Below, piece after piece: positions 8,839-17,000 of a DNA stretch of 64,000 nt. Both the position numbers and the translations under genes were made by a program. Origin of the DNA: CAYPTB01 sp964413535 (GTDB lineage: Bacteria > Planctomycetota > UBA1135 > GCA-002686595); the NCBI GenBank assembly GCA_964413535.1, contig CAYPTB010000060.1, positions 1 to 64,000 on the forward strand, given 5' to 3'. The notes under the pieces are model-generated. The model searched no databases. It was not told where the DNA came from and worked only from the letters and a program-made list of their open reading frames with translations. Positions within the stretch are counted from its first letter, which is position 1. Each line of letters opens with the position of its first letter.

Positions 8839-10596
8839 CTAGAGAGCGATGAGGCCGGGATCCTCGAGCAGCGTCTTCATGTGCACGAGGAACCGCACCG
8901 CATCGGCGCCGTCCACCAGTCGGTGGTCGACGCTGATGGAAAGGTTCATGTACTGACGGACGGCGATCTCGTCTCCGTCCGGCGTCTCGACGATGCCCGG
9001 GCGCTTCACGATCTTGTGCACGCCGAGGATCGCCACCTCGGGGAAATTGATGATGGGTGTCGCGAGGATGCCGCCGATGTTGCCGGCGTTCGTGATCGTG
9101 AACGTGCCGCCCTTGAGCTCCTCGGGCTTCACCTTGCCGCTGCGAGTGCGATCCGCGAGCTCCCTGAGCTCCGAAGCGAGCTGGAGGATGCCCTTCGACT
9201 GCACGTCGGGGACGACGGGCACGATCAGGCCGTTCTCCGTGTCCGTTGCGATGCCCATGTTCACGAAGTGGAACGTGACGAGCTCCTGGGTCGTCTCGTC
9301 GAGCTGGCTGTTGAGCTGCGGGAACTTGAACAGGCACACGGCCGCCGCCTTCATGATGAAGGGCATGTACGTGACCTTGATGTCCTGCTCGGCGCCGATG
9401 GCCTTGGCTTTCTCGCGCAGCGCGACGAGCTCCGTGACGTCGACCTCCTCGACGACCGTGAAGTGCGCGGCGGTGAACTTCGAGCGCGTCATCGCCTCCG
9501 CGATCTTGCGCCGCACGCCGCGGAACGGCTTGCGCGTCTCGCGATCGCCGAGAGCGATGGAGACGGGGGCGGAGCGCGGGGTCGCGGGAGCGGCCCGGGT
9601 TGCGGCGCTCGGCGCGGGAGCCGCCGGAGCTTCGGCCGGAGAGCTCTGCGCGAACGCCTCGACATCCGCGCGCCGGACGACGCCGTTGCGGCCGCTGCCG
9701 GGCACGCCGGTGAGGTCGATGCCGAGCTCGCGCGCGACGCGCCGAGCGCTCGGCACCGCGAGCACCTTCTCGCCCGCCGAGCGCACTGCCGCCGGAGCCG
9801 CCGCGGTCGAGCGTCCGGGCGCCGCGCCGACCGTGGCAGCGGCAGCGATCGGAGCTCCGGCCGTCGCGATGCGGAAGATGACCGTTCCCACGGGCACTGT
9901 TTCGCCTTCCTTCGCCTGGAGCGCGGCGATCGTGCCCGCGGCGGGCGCGGGGATCTCGACCGTGGCCTTGTCGGTCATCACCTCGACGACGGTCTGGTGC
10001 TCGGCGACCTGATCTCCGACCGCGACGTGCCACTTCACGATCTCGCCTTCGGCGATGCCTTCGCCGATGTCCGGCAGCTTGAACTCGAGCATCCCGCCGC
10101 CGGTGCCGCCGGCGCCCTTGGGCGAGGGTTGCGGAGCTTGCGGTGGCTTGGCCTGCGCGGCTCTCTGCGCAGCCGGCTCGGGACGCGGCTCGACCTTGGG
10201 AGAGCTCGCAGCCTTGGTCGCTTCAGCCTTGGGAGCGCTCGCAACCTTGGAGGGTTCGGCCCTGGGAGCACTCACGGCCTTGGGCGGCTCGGACTTGGTA
10301 GCAGTCGCAGCGGCGCGCGCTTCCGGCTTCGACGCGGGCTGCGCGCCCGCTGCCGCCGCGCCCTTCTCGAGCACGAAGAGCACGCCGCCGACGGGGATGA
10401 CGTCGCCTTCGGCGGCGCGTATCTCTGCGATCGTTCCGGCGGCGGGCGCGGGGATCTCGACCGTGGCCTTGTCGGTCATCACCTCGACGACCGTCTGGTG
10501 CTCGGCGACCTGATCACCGACCGCCACGTGCCACTTGACGATCTCGCCTTCGGCGATGCCCTCGCCGATGTCGGGCAGCTTGAATTCGAGGGCCAT
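8839..10596 (-). CDS. 2-oxoacid dehydrogenase E2 with two lipoyl domains
   Basis: This 585-residue dihydrolipoyllysine acyltransferase is the core of the complex. The order is lipoyl domain 1 (about 1-78), an Ala/Pro/Lys-rich swinging linker (80-165), lipoyl domain 2 (169-245), a peripheral-subunit-binding domain (VPSARRVARELGIDL then GSGRNGVVRRADV) and a catalytic domain ending in SVDHRLVDGADAVRF with the catalytic His and Asp. Both lipoyl lysines sit in VMTDKATVEI. The two lipoyl domains share 55 consecutive identical residues and nearly identical DNA. The linker itself is made of imperfect repeats of the form SAPKAEATK. Spacing of 39 nt from E1 beta and 28 nt to E1 alpha supports one transcript. 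Confidence 0.95.
   Translation of the reverse strand: MALEFKLPDIGEGIAEGEIVKWHVAVGDQVAEHQTVVEVMTDKATVEIPAPAAGTIAEIRAAEGDVIPVGGVLFVLEKGAAAAGAQPASKPEARAAATATKSEPPKAVSAPRAEPSKVASAPKAEATKAASSPKVEPRPEPAAQRAAQAKPPQAPQPSPKGAGGTGGGMLEFKLPDIGEGIAEGEIVKWHVAVGDQVAEHQTVVEVMTDKATVEIPAPAAGTIAALQAKEGETVPVGTVIFRIATAGAPIAAAATVGAAPGRSTAAAPAAVRSAGEKVLAVPSARRVARELGIDLTGVPGSGRNGVVRRADVEAFAQSSPAEAPAAPAPSAATRAAPATPRSAPVSIALGDRETRKPFRGVRRKIAEAMTRSKFTAAHFTVVEEVDVTELVALREKAKAIGAEQDIKVTYMPFIMKAAAVCLFKFPQLNSQLDETTQELVTFHFVNMGIATDTENGLIVPVVPDVQSKGILQLASELRELADRTRSGKVKPEELKGGTFTITNAGNIGGILATPIINFPEVAILGVHKIVKRPGIVETPDGDEIAVRQYMNLSISVDHRLVDGADAVRFLVHMKTLLEDPGLIAL
9925..10089 (-). repeat. Lipoyl-domain duplication, unit 2 (unit 1 at 10426-10590)
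   Basis: These 165 nt encode the same 55 residues as 10426-10590 within the E2 gene. I count about ten base differences between the two copies, all synonymous. That implies a recent internal duplication, gene conversion, or strong joint constraint on protein sequence and codon choice. Outside this block the two lipoyl domains differ freely. Confidence 0.9.
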
Positions 10597-10635
10597 GGGT
10601 CTTGAGCGGGGAAGCTGGAGAGAGAGGGTCTTGGA

Positions 10636-11610
10636 TCAATACTGATGGACGCGCTCGATCGCATCGAGAACGCGGCGATCGTCGGGGAGGTAGTGGTGCT
10701 CGAGCGTGTTGGGGAAAGGCGTGTCGAAACCCGTCACGCGCAGGATGGGCGCCTCCATGTACTCGATCGCGTTCTCGGCGATGAGCGCGGAGATCTCGCC
10801 GCCGAAGCCGCAGAAGCGCGGCGCTTCGTGGACGACGACGACGCGGCCGGTCTTCTTCGCGAACTCGAGCACGCCCTCCTCGTCGAGCGGGAGGAGAGTG
10901 CGCAAATCGACGACGCTGGCCTCGATTCCCCCCTCGGCAGCCTTCTCCACTGCTCGCGTGACGACGGGAACCATCGCTCCGTAGCAGAACACGGTCACGT
11001 CTCCACCCGACCGCACTTCGCGCAGCGAGCCGAGCTCGACCGTGTAGTGCTCGGGGGGGACTTCGCCCTTCACCGAGCGGTAGAGCGCTTTGGGCTCGAG
11101 GAACAACACGGGATCGGGGTCTTCGATGGAGGCGATCAACAGCCCCTTCGCGTCGTAGGGCGTCGAAGGGATGACGACCTTCAGCCCCGGCGTGTGGCAG
11201 AAGTACGCCTCGCCCGACTGACTGTGGTAGAGGCCGCCGCGGATCCCGCCTCCATAAGGAGTGCGGATGACCAGAGGACAGGTGTACTGGCCGCCGGAAC
11301 GGTATCGCAACTTCGCCGCTTCGCTGACGATCTGGTCGAAGCCCGGGAAGATGAAGTCCTGGAACTGGATCTCGGCGATCGGTCGTAGACCGTTCATGGC
11401 CATTCCGATCGCGGCCCCGACGATCCCGTCCTCGGACAGCGGTGTGTCGAAGCAACGACCGACGCCGAACTCCTCCTGGATGCCTTCGGTCGTCAGGAAT
11501 ACTCCGCCGCGCTTGCCGACGTCCTCGCCGAACAGGACGACGCTCTCGTCCTGCCGCATGGCGGTCTTCATCCCGTCGTTCAGAGCCTGCAGCAGCGTCA
11601 AGTTGGACAT
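10636..11610 (-). CDS. 2-oxoacid dehydrogenase E1 beta
   Basis: A transketolase-like pyrimidine-domain subunit of 324 residues that pairs with E1 alpha to decarboxylate the 2-oxoacid. Recognisable family segments are VVLFGEDVGKRGGVF near the N-terminus, FDTPLSEDGIVGAAIGMA, EIQFQDFIFPGFDQI, PYGGGIRGGLYHSQS (BCKDH/acetoin-type) and the C-terminal VVVVHEAPRFCGFGGEI. It is the only E1 beta in the operon, while two E1 alpha genes flank the E1 beta-E2 pair. It starts with ATG 30 nt after the upstream E1 alpha stop. Confidence 0.95.
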   Translation of the reverse strand: MSNLTLLQALNDGMKTAMRQDESVVLFGEDVGKRGGVFLTTEGIQEEFGVGRCFDTPLSEDGIVGAAIGMAMNGLRPIAEIQFQDFIFPGFDQIVSEAAKLRYRSGGQYTCPLVIRTPYGGGIRGGLYHSQSGEAYFCHTPGLKVVIPSTPYDAKGLLIASIEDPDPVLFLEPKALYRSVKGEVPPEHYTVELGSLREVRSGGDVTVFCYGAMVPVVTRAVEKAAEGGIEASVVDLRTLLPLDEEGVLEFAKKTGRVVVVHEAPRFCGFGGEISALIAENAIEYMEAPILRVTGFDTPFPNTLEHHYLPDDRRVLDAIERVHQY

Positions 11611-11640
11611 GGTCTGTGGTTGCGGAACGGCAGCGTGGAA

Positions 11641-12759
11641 TCAGAGCGGGAATTCGCCGTCACCCGCGGCCGCGTCGCCCTTGCGTCTCCCGAGTTCGAA
11701 GAGCTCGCGGCCCTGCCTCCGCAGGTGCTCGGGAAGGTCGGCGTAGACGTCGGTGAAGATGCTCTCGAGCGGCGGCTTCCCTACCGCTTCCGCGGCCGTT
11801 GCCGCGGCGGACATCTCCGCCAGCGCTTCGCCGTACAGCCGCTGGCGATCGTCGGAGCTCCAGATCCCGGCTGCACCGAGGAAGCGCTCGAAGCGTTCGA
11901 TCGGGTCCTTCTTCGCCCAAGCCTCGCGCTGCTCGGCGGGTACGTAGCGAGATGGATCGTCCGAGGTCGAGTGACCGCCCATCCGGAACGTCTGCGATTC
12001 GATCAGAGTCGGGCCTTCGCCGGCTCGCGCACGCTCGACGGCCTCGATCACCGCCTTGCGCACCGCGAGCAGATCGTTGCCGTCGACCACGAGGCCCGGC
12101 ATTCCGTAACCCTCGGCCTTCACGGCGAAACCGTCCGAAGCCGTCTGCTCCTCGACCGGACAGGAGATCGCCCAGCCGTTGTTCTGGCACAGGAAGACGA
12201 CCGGCGCTTTCCAGACGCCCGCGAAGTTCAGACCCGAATGGAAGCCGATGCTGGACGTGCCCCCGTCGCCGAAGCTCGCGAGCGCGACCGTGTCCTCCCC
12301 GCGCAGCTTCGCGGCGTAGGCGCAACCGACCGCTTGCGGAATGTGCGTTCCGATCGGCGAGGAGATGGACACGAAACGGATCGGATCGACGAAGCTGAAG
12401 TGAACGGGCATCTGCCGTCCCTTCGCGAAGTCGCTCGCGTTCCCGTACATGTTGTGCATCATCGCGAGCGGCGTGACACCGTGGAACAGCGCCATTCCGA
12501 AGTCGCGATAGCTCGGGAAGATCCAGTCGCTCTTGCGGAGCGCACTCGCGGCGCCGACTTGCGTCGCTTCGATCCCCAAATTCGGGATCGAGAATCCGAT
12601 GCGCCCCGAGCGTTGGAGCTTGAGGCAGATCTCGTCGAACGCGCGCACCCTCAACATCGTGCGGTAGCAGTGCTGGAGCTCGTCCTCGGACAGGCGCGGG
12701 TCGTAGCCGTTCGTGGCGCCGTCCGGTGCGATGACGGACAGGGGATCGGTCATGGTCAT
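11641..12759 (-). CDS. 2-oxoacid dehydrogenase E1 alpha (copy 2)
   Basis: A 372-residue E1 alpha and a clear paralogue of the gene at 7692-8810. The ThDP motif runs from FGDGGTSSIGFHSGLNFAGV to CQNNGWAIS, and GHSTSDDPSRY matches the BCKDH-type phospholoop. Both copies end in a short tail of the form GDGxFPL. The ATG overlaps the lipA stop in ATGA, so translation is coupled to lipA; a second ATG three codons in is an alternative start. It is followed by E1 beta after 30 nt, making this the more canonical alpha-beta pair. Overall identity to copy 1 looks moderate, so this is an old duplication rather than a recent one. Confidence 0.93.
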   Translation of the reverse strand: MTMTDPLSVIAPDGATNGYDPRLSEDELQHCYRTMLRVRAFDEICLKLQRSGRIGFSIPNLGIEATQVGAASALRKSDWIFPSYRDFGMALFHGVTPLAMMHNMYGNASDFAKGRQMPVHFSFVDPIRFVSISSPIGTHIPQAVGCAYAAKLRGEDTVALASFGDGGTSSIGFHSGLNFAGVWKAPVVFLCQNNGWAISCPVEEQTASDGFAVKAEGYGMPGLVVDGNDLLAVRKAVIEAVERARAGEGPTLIESQTFRMGGHSTSDDPSRYVPAEQREAWAKKDPIERFERFLGAAGIWSSDDRQRLYGEALAEMSAAATAAEAVGKPPLESIFTDVYADLPEHLRRQGRELFELGRRKGDAAAGDGEFPL

Positions 12760-13718
12760 GCCGTCCCTCCCGTCAGCCGGGAACGACGATCCCGAACGAG
12801 CCGCTCGGCGAAGAACTCGCCGGCCTTGTAGCTCGAACGCACGAGCGGACCGGATGCGACGTAGAGGAAGCCCAACTCGAGCCCTTCGCGCCTGAAATCG
12901 TCGAACGCGGCCGGCGGCAGGTACTCGATCACCGGAGCGTGGTTCCGAGTGGGCCGCAGATACTGGCCGATGGTCAGGAAGTCCACGCCCGCCGCGCGCA
13001 GGTCTTCCATCGATTGGGAGACTTCTCCCCGGCTCTCACCCAACCCGACCATGAGGGACGATTTCGTGAACGCGTCCGGCAACAGTGCCTTGGATCGGCT
13101 CAGGGTCTCCAACGAGCGCTCGAAGGAGCAGCGCGGGTCGCGGATCTTGCGTTGAAGCCGACTCACGACCTCGACGTTGTGGGCCAGGACGTCCGGACGG
13201 GCGCCAAGGAGCGTTTCCAGATCCGTGCCGCCATAGTCGGGGACGAGGGTCTCGACGACCGTCCGCGGGCTCCGCTCACGGATCGAATTCACGCAGGCGG
13301 CGTAGTGTGCAGCGCCGCCGTCCTCGAGGTCGTCGCGATCGACGCTCGTGATGACGACGTACCCGAGATCGAGCTCGGCCACGGCCTGTCCGACGTGGGC
13401 GGGCTCCTCGGGATCGGGAGGAGCGGCTCGATCGACGGTCTTGACCGCACAGAAGCGGCAGCGGCGCGTGCACTCGTCGCCGAGGACCATGATCGTCATG
13501 GTCGCCCGACTGCCCTTCCAGCACTCGCCGACGTTGGGACAGCGAGCCTCTTCGCACACGGTGTGGAGCGAGAGGCGCCGCGTGATGTCCTTGAGGCGCG
13601 TGTAGCCCTCCCCGCCAGGAAGCGGGACCTTCAGCCAGGACGGCTTGCGCTCTCGAACGCCCTCGGAGGTTGCCGATCGTGCGGGGGGAGCGCCAGAGAG
13701 TGTGCCGGGGGACTGCAT
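12756..13718 (-). CDS. lipA: Lipoyl synthase LipA
   Basis: This radical-SAM enzyme inserts two sulfurs into octanoyl groups on E2 lipoyl domains. The 320-residue protein has both iron-sulfur sites: the auxiliary cluster motif CEEARCPNVGEC and the radical-SAM motif CTRRCRFC. It also has the C-terminal serine ligand region RSSYKAGEFF. The family segments ITSVDRDDLEDGGA, MVGLGE and LTIGQYLRPTRNH are all present. It is the first gene of the lipoate/dehydrogenase operon and overlaps the next gene by four bases (ATGA). No other promoter-sized gap occurs before lipB, so the whole set is probably transcribed from upstream of 13718. Confidence 0.97.
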   Translation of the reverse strand: MQSPGTLSGAPPARSATSEGVRERKPSWLKVPLPGGEGYTRLKDITRRLSLHTVCEEARCPNVGECWKGSRATMTIMVLGDECTRRCRFCAVKTVDRAAPPDPEEPAHVGQAVAELDLGYVVITSVDRDDLEDGGAAHYAACVNSIRERSPRTVVETLVPDYGGTDLETLLGARPDVLAHNVEVVSRLQRKIRDPRCSFERSLETLSRSKALLPDAFTKSSLMVGLGESRGEVSQSMEDLRAAGVDFLTIGQYLRPTRNHAPVIEYLPPAAFDDFRREGLELGFLYVASGPLVRSSYKAGEFFAERLVRDRRSRLTGGTA

Positions 13719-13887
13719 GGACGCGAAGCGGGCGAGAGAGGTTACCAGAAGCGACCTCTCTCGCTGCCGGGGAACGCCTCAGGAGGTTGGCGAGCAAGAG
13801 CTTGCGTCACAGCCCCGCCGGATCGGGGCGCAGCTCGGGCGCGCAGAAGACCTTTGTGAGACGGCTCTGGTGTCGCTCGGATCGACG

Positions 13888-13919
13888 CGAAGGGGACCGC
13901 GAATGCGCGGCCCCCTTCG
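13888..13919 (-). terminator. GC-rich hairpin after the sigma factor gene
   Basis: CGAAGGGG then CCGC pairs with GCGG then CCCCTTCG, with one A-C mismatch and a short loop. It sits about 20 nt past the sigma factor stop codon and before lipA. There is no T-tract on the minus strand after the stem, so this is a possible terminator or attenuator only. Confidence 0.45.
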
Positions 13920-13938
13920 GACGCCTGATCGTCGCCGC

Positions 13939-15063
13939 TCAGTTCAGATAGGGGTCGAGTTCCTTGCGAAGCGTGGGCGTGTCCATCTTCGCGACGGCTC
14001 TCACCTGGATCTGTCGGACGCGCTCGACGCTGACCCCGAGCTCGTGCGCAACCTCCGCGAGGGTGTATTCACGATCCACCCCGAGTCCGAACCGCATGCT
14101 GATGACCCGTCGCTCGCGATCGGAGAGGTGGTCCATCGCCCGGGCAATGCCGCTCTCGAGAGAGACGTCCTCCAGTCGGTTGGAGTCGTATCCCTCTTCG
14201 TCGTCGGCCAAGAGATCGCGCAGGCGATTCCCGTCGCCGTCCTGGGTCAGGCCAACGTCCATGGAGTGGCTGCTGCGTGCGGCCGCGATCGCCGACGAGA
14301 CGAGCTTCTCGCTCATGTCCGCGGTCGCGGCGATCTGGGTGACGGAAGCTTTCGGATCGCCCAGCCGGATCTGGGCCTGATTGATGTGCTTCAGCGCCTT
14401 CTGCAGATAGACGGGCACCCGAACCGTGTTCGAGAAGTTGTAGAGGTGGTTGCGGAAGGCCTGGTTCAACCAGTGGACGGCATAGGTCCGGAACAGGAGT
14501 CCCCTGCGCCAATCGAACCCGTCGACGGCCCGGAAGAGCGATGCGGAGCCTTCTTGGATCAGGTCCCAGCGGTTGCTCTTGGACTGCGCGTAGCGGTCGA
14601 CGTTCACGAGCACCAGGTAGAGGTTCCGCTCGACCATCTCGGTGCGCAGGGCATGGAGCTCTCTCTCTCGTCGCGCCACTTCCGGCGGCATTCTGCCCGA
14701 GCAATCGGGTGAGGCATGTTCTTCAGCCGGCGGAAGGCCCGCTCGCTTGCGCGCCAAGTCGACGAGCATCCGGGACAGCTCGATGCGCCGCGCCAGCCGG
14801 GCTTCCTCGTCTCGATCCATGGTCTGGATCGCTTGAACGTCTGTTTCGAACTGATTGACGAAGATGGTACGGCGCTCGGAACCCGTGCGGCGGTACTCGT
14901 GTGGCCTCTTCGTCTCGAGCCACGTTCCCTTCCTGTGCAGCTCACGTGCGAGCTTGCGCGCGCTCTCGGTGAAGTGTTCGGGATCGACGGCCCCCTGGGA
15001 GAGGCGCCGGTCGAGTTCCTCTTGGCTGATGCGGTTGTCGCTGATGCGGTTGTCGACCTTCAT
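13939..15063 (-). CDS. Sigma-70 family RNA polymerase sigma factor
   Basis: A 374-residue sigma factor with regions 1.2, 2, 3 and 4. Region 1.2 is EEARLARRIELSRML. Region 2 includes the core-binding DLIQEGSASLFRAV and the -10-recognition stretch RGLLFRTYAVHWLNQAFR, a divergent form of the usual FSTYATWWIRQA. Region 4 ends with the helix-turn-helix LAEVAHELGVSVERVRQIQ. The start is ATG 15063, which has a strong AAAGGGGGA ribosome binding site; the longer frame relies on a TTG upstream of that site. The N-terminal region lacks the long acidic 1.1 domain of RpoD, so this is probably a group 2 or 3 alternative factor. Residues 3-14 contain a tandem DNRIS repeat. Confidence 0.9.
   Translation of the reverse strand: MKVDNRISDNRISQEELDRRLSQGAVDPEHFTESARKLARELHRKGTWLETKRPHEYRRTGSERRTIFVNQFETDVQAIQTMDRDEEARLARRIELSRMLVDLARKRAGLPPAEEHASPDCSGRMPPEVARRERELHALRTEMVERNLYLVLVNVDRYAQSKSNRWDLIQEGSASLFRAVDGFDWRRGLLFRTYAVHWLNQAFRNHLYNFSNTVRVPVYLQKALKHINQAQIRLGDPKASVTQIAATADMSEKLVSSAIAAARSSHSMDVGLTQDGDGNRLRDLLADDEEGYDSNRLEDVSLESGIARAMDHLSDRERRVISMRFGLGVDREYTLAEVAHELGVSVERVRQIQVRAVAKMDTPTLRKELDPYLN
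15025..15054 (-). repeat. 15-bp perfect tandem repeat inside sigma factor
   Basis: Two head-to-tail copies of a 15-bp unit encode DNRISDNRIS at the sigma factor N-terminus. The repeat is in frame, so slippage would change the length by five residues without breaking the gene. Confidence 0.85.
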
Positions 15064-15528
15064 GATGGTTGGGGTCCCCCTTTCCAATCTCGGTCAGAAG
15101 AGGTTCGGGAACCCGAGACTCGAGTTCCCGCGCAGCCAGTACGTTCGCCATCCCCTCGAACGGACACCGGCCGCTTGGTGCGCGGCCCGGCCGTCCTGAA
15201 CGACTGCGGGGGAGCTCGGTATGTCGGGTTCCGACAAACCCTTACGCTGACGTCAGAGTTGGCGTTGGAAAACATTCTGCCGACGACCTCTCGAAACCCG
15301 GTCCAGAGCGCCCGAAGGCCGGCCGAAAGCCGACTTTCGTGGCTTTCTAACTATTGCTGGGACAGGCTCTTGAGTGGGAGAGTGGGATCCAGGGCGAAGC
15401 GCCCTCCGCTCGTTCCGGCGCGCTCGAGCCTTGCAAATGAGCACTGTTTCCCAAGCCCACCCCGCTTCGCTCGGCGAACTCGATCCGGATTTCCGCCGAG
15501 AGGCGGCGGGAACGCGAGCCGCAACTCC
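15064..15528. other. 465-bp intergenic region upstream of the sigma factor
   Basis: No convincing gene lies between the acyl-CoA dehydrogenase and the sigma factor. The region should hold the sigma factor promoter. I see a short palindrome at 15222-15236 and an AT-richer stretch around 15260-15280 with a CAGAAT hexamer on the minus strand, but no clear -35 partner. Small frames here have shadow-like composition. Confidence 0.6.
15222..15236. promoter_or_regulatory. Palindrome, possible operator
   Basis: TGTCGG-GTT-CCGACA is a perfect 6-3-6 inverted repeat about 160 bp upstream of the sigma factor start. It could be a dimeric repressor site. The evidence is the symmetry and the location only. 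Confidence 0.3.
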
Positions 15529-16770
15529 TCAGGAGCGCGAGACGACTTCCCCCGCGGCCTTGTAGGAGACTTGCTCCTCGCGGGGGATGTAAGCCTCCAG
15601 GTGGGCGAGCTGGTCCGCCTCCTTGATGAGGTTGCGGGCGATCACCATCCGCTGGATCTGGTTGGTGCCTTCGTAGATCTGGAGGATCTTCGCGTCGCGG
15701 AAGCACTTGGCGATCGGGTAGTCCTCCATGAACCCATAGCCGCCGAAGATCTGCACGGCGTCCGTGGCCACTTCCATCGCCACGTCCGTCGCGAAGCACT
15801 TCGCCATGGCGGCCTGCTTGGTGATCTTGTCCGCCTTCCCGGCATCCACGGCCGCCGCGACGGAGTAGATCAGCCAGCGCGCGGCCTCCGTCTTCATGGC
15901 CATGTCGGCGAGCATCTTCTGAACCATCTGGAAGCTCGAGATCGGCTGGCCGAACTGGCGGCGACGGTTGGCGTAGACGATCGCCAGGTCGAGCGCCCCT
16001 TGAGCGGCTCCCAACGCTTGCGCGGCCACACCCGGACGCGCGTAGTCCAAAGTCATCATCGCGTGCTTGAACCCCATCCCCGGGCGCCCTCCGATGAGGT
16101 TCTCCTTGGGAACCCGGACGTGGTCGAAGTGCGTCTCGACCACGGGCACGCAACGGATGCCCATCTTGTCCTCGATCTTCTTGATCTCGAAGCCGGGGGT
16201 CCCCTTCTCGACGATGATCGCGCTGATACGCCTCGACTTGGAGGTCGGATCGGTGACGGCGAACACGCTGTAGATGTCGGCGACCCCACCATTGGTCGTC
16301 CACTTCTTCTCCCCACAGATCACGTACTCGTCGCCATCGAGCTCGGCCGTGACCGACAGCGCTCCGGCGTCGGAGCCTGCGAACTTCTCCGAGAGGCAGA
16401 AGGCGACGAACTTCTCGCCTCGCGCGATCTTGGGCATCCATTCCTGTTTCTGCGCCTCGGTTCCGCCGAGCAGGATCGGGAAGGATCCAAGGGCGTTGAC
16501 CGCGAAGGCCACGCCGAAACCGGAGTCGGCGCGCGCTAGCTCCTCCGTGACCATCGCCAGGGCGAGGACCCCCGCTCCATGGCCGCCGTATTCGGTGGGG
16601 ATCCACGTCCTGAACAGCCCGGCGTCGGCGACGGCGCGCGCCGCGGTCCAGTTGTACTCCTGCAGCCTGTCGTACTTGGCTGCCTCGGGTCGGACGTGCT
16701 TCTCGGCGATCTCCTTGGCCGTGTCCCGAAGTTCGAGAGCCAGTTCGCTGAAGTGGATGTCGTTCGGCAT
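15529..16770 (-). CDS. Acyl-CoA dehydrogenase
   Basis: A 413-residue FAD enzyme that oxidises acyl-CoA to enoyl-CoA. The family signatures are FCLSEKFAGSDAGAL (ACADS_1 region), the WTTNGG flavin-contacting motif, RRQFGQPISSFQ and the C-terminal QIFGGYGFMEDYPIAKCFRD followed by IYEGTNQIQ, which carries the catalytic glutamate of short-chain/butyryl-type enzymes. I chose ATG 16770 because the 46 upstream residues in frame are Pro/Arg-rich and not part of the family. It stands alone, divergent from dgt. The substrate is probably a short or branched acyl-CoA, which would fit downstream of the branched-chain-type dehydrogenase operon on the same strand; this link is inference. Confidence 0.95.
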   Translation of the reverse strand: MPNDIHFSELALELRDTAKEIAEKHVRPEAAKYDRLQEYNWTAARAVADAGLFRTWIPTEYGGHGAGVLALAMVTEELARADSGFGVAFAVNALGSFPILLGGTEAQKQEWMPKIARGEKFVAFCLSEKFAGSDAGALSVTAELDGDEYVICGEKKWTTNGGVADIYSVFAVTDPTSKSRRISAIIVEKGTPGFEIKKIEDKMGIRCVPVVETHFDHVRVPKENLIGGRPGMGFKHAMMTLDYARPGVAAQALGAAQGALDLAIVYANRRRQFGQPISSFQMVQKMLADMAMKTEAARWLIYSVAAAVDAGKADKITKQAAMAKCFATDVAMEVATDAVQIFGGYGFMEDYPIAKCFRDAKILQIYEGTNQIQRMVIARNLIKEADQLAHLEAYIPREEQVSYKAAGEVVSRS

Positions 16771-16860
16771 GGATCGGGAGGAAAAGGACGGGCTCGACGG
16801 TCGTTCGCCGCGAGGTGCTCCCGCCGATCGAGAGACCTCCACCCTGGGACCGGGCAGGCG

Positions 16861-16866
16861 AGTATA
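16861..16866 (-). promoter_or_regulatory. Candidate -10 box upstream of the acyl-CoA dehydrogenase
   Basis: TATACT on the minus strand lies about 90 bp upstream of the dehydrogenase ATG in an otherwise GC-rich divergent spacer. The position 17 bp further upstream does not resemble TTGACA, so this is a weak call. Confidence 0.3.
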
Positions 16867-17000
16867 CCCTCGTCCCTGTCTCGGTCGCCCAGGAGATGCT
16901 CGGCGCAATCGACGCCGATTCCCCTCGATCCGGGGTACCGCTCCTTCCGAGCACAGTCTCGAATCGGGAGAATGATCCCCGTCGCCACTTCGGCGTACAC

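Noticed and set aside
15064..15528. Small frames between the sigma factor and the acyl-CoA dehydrogenase
   Set aside because: All are short with Arg/Ser/Pro-biased composition, no start context and no recognisable motif.
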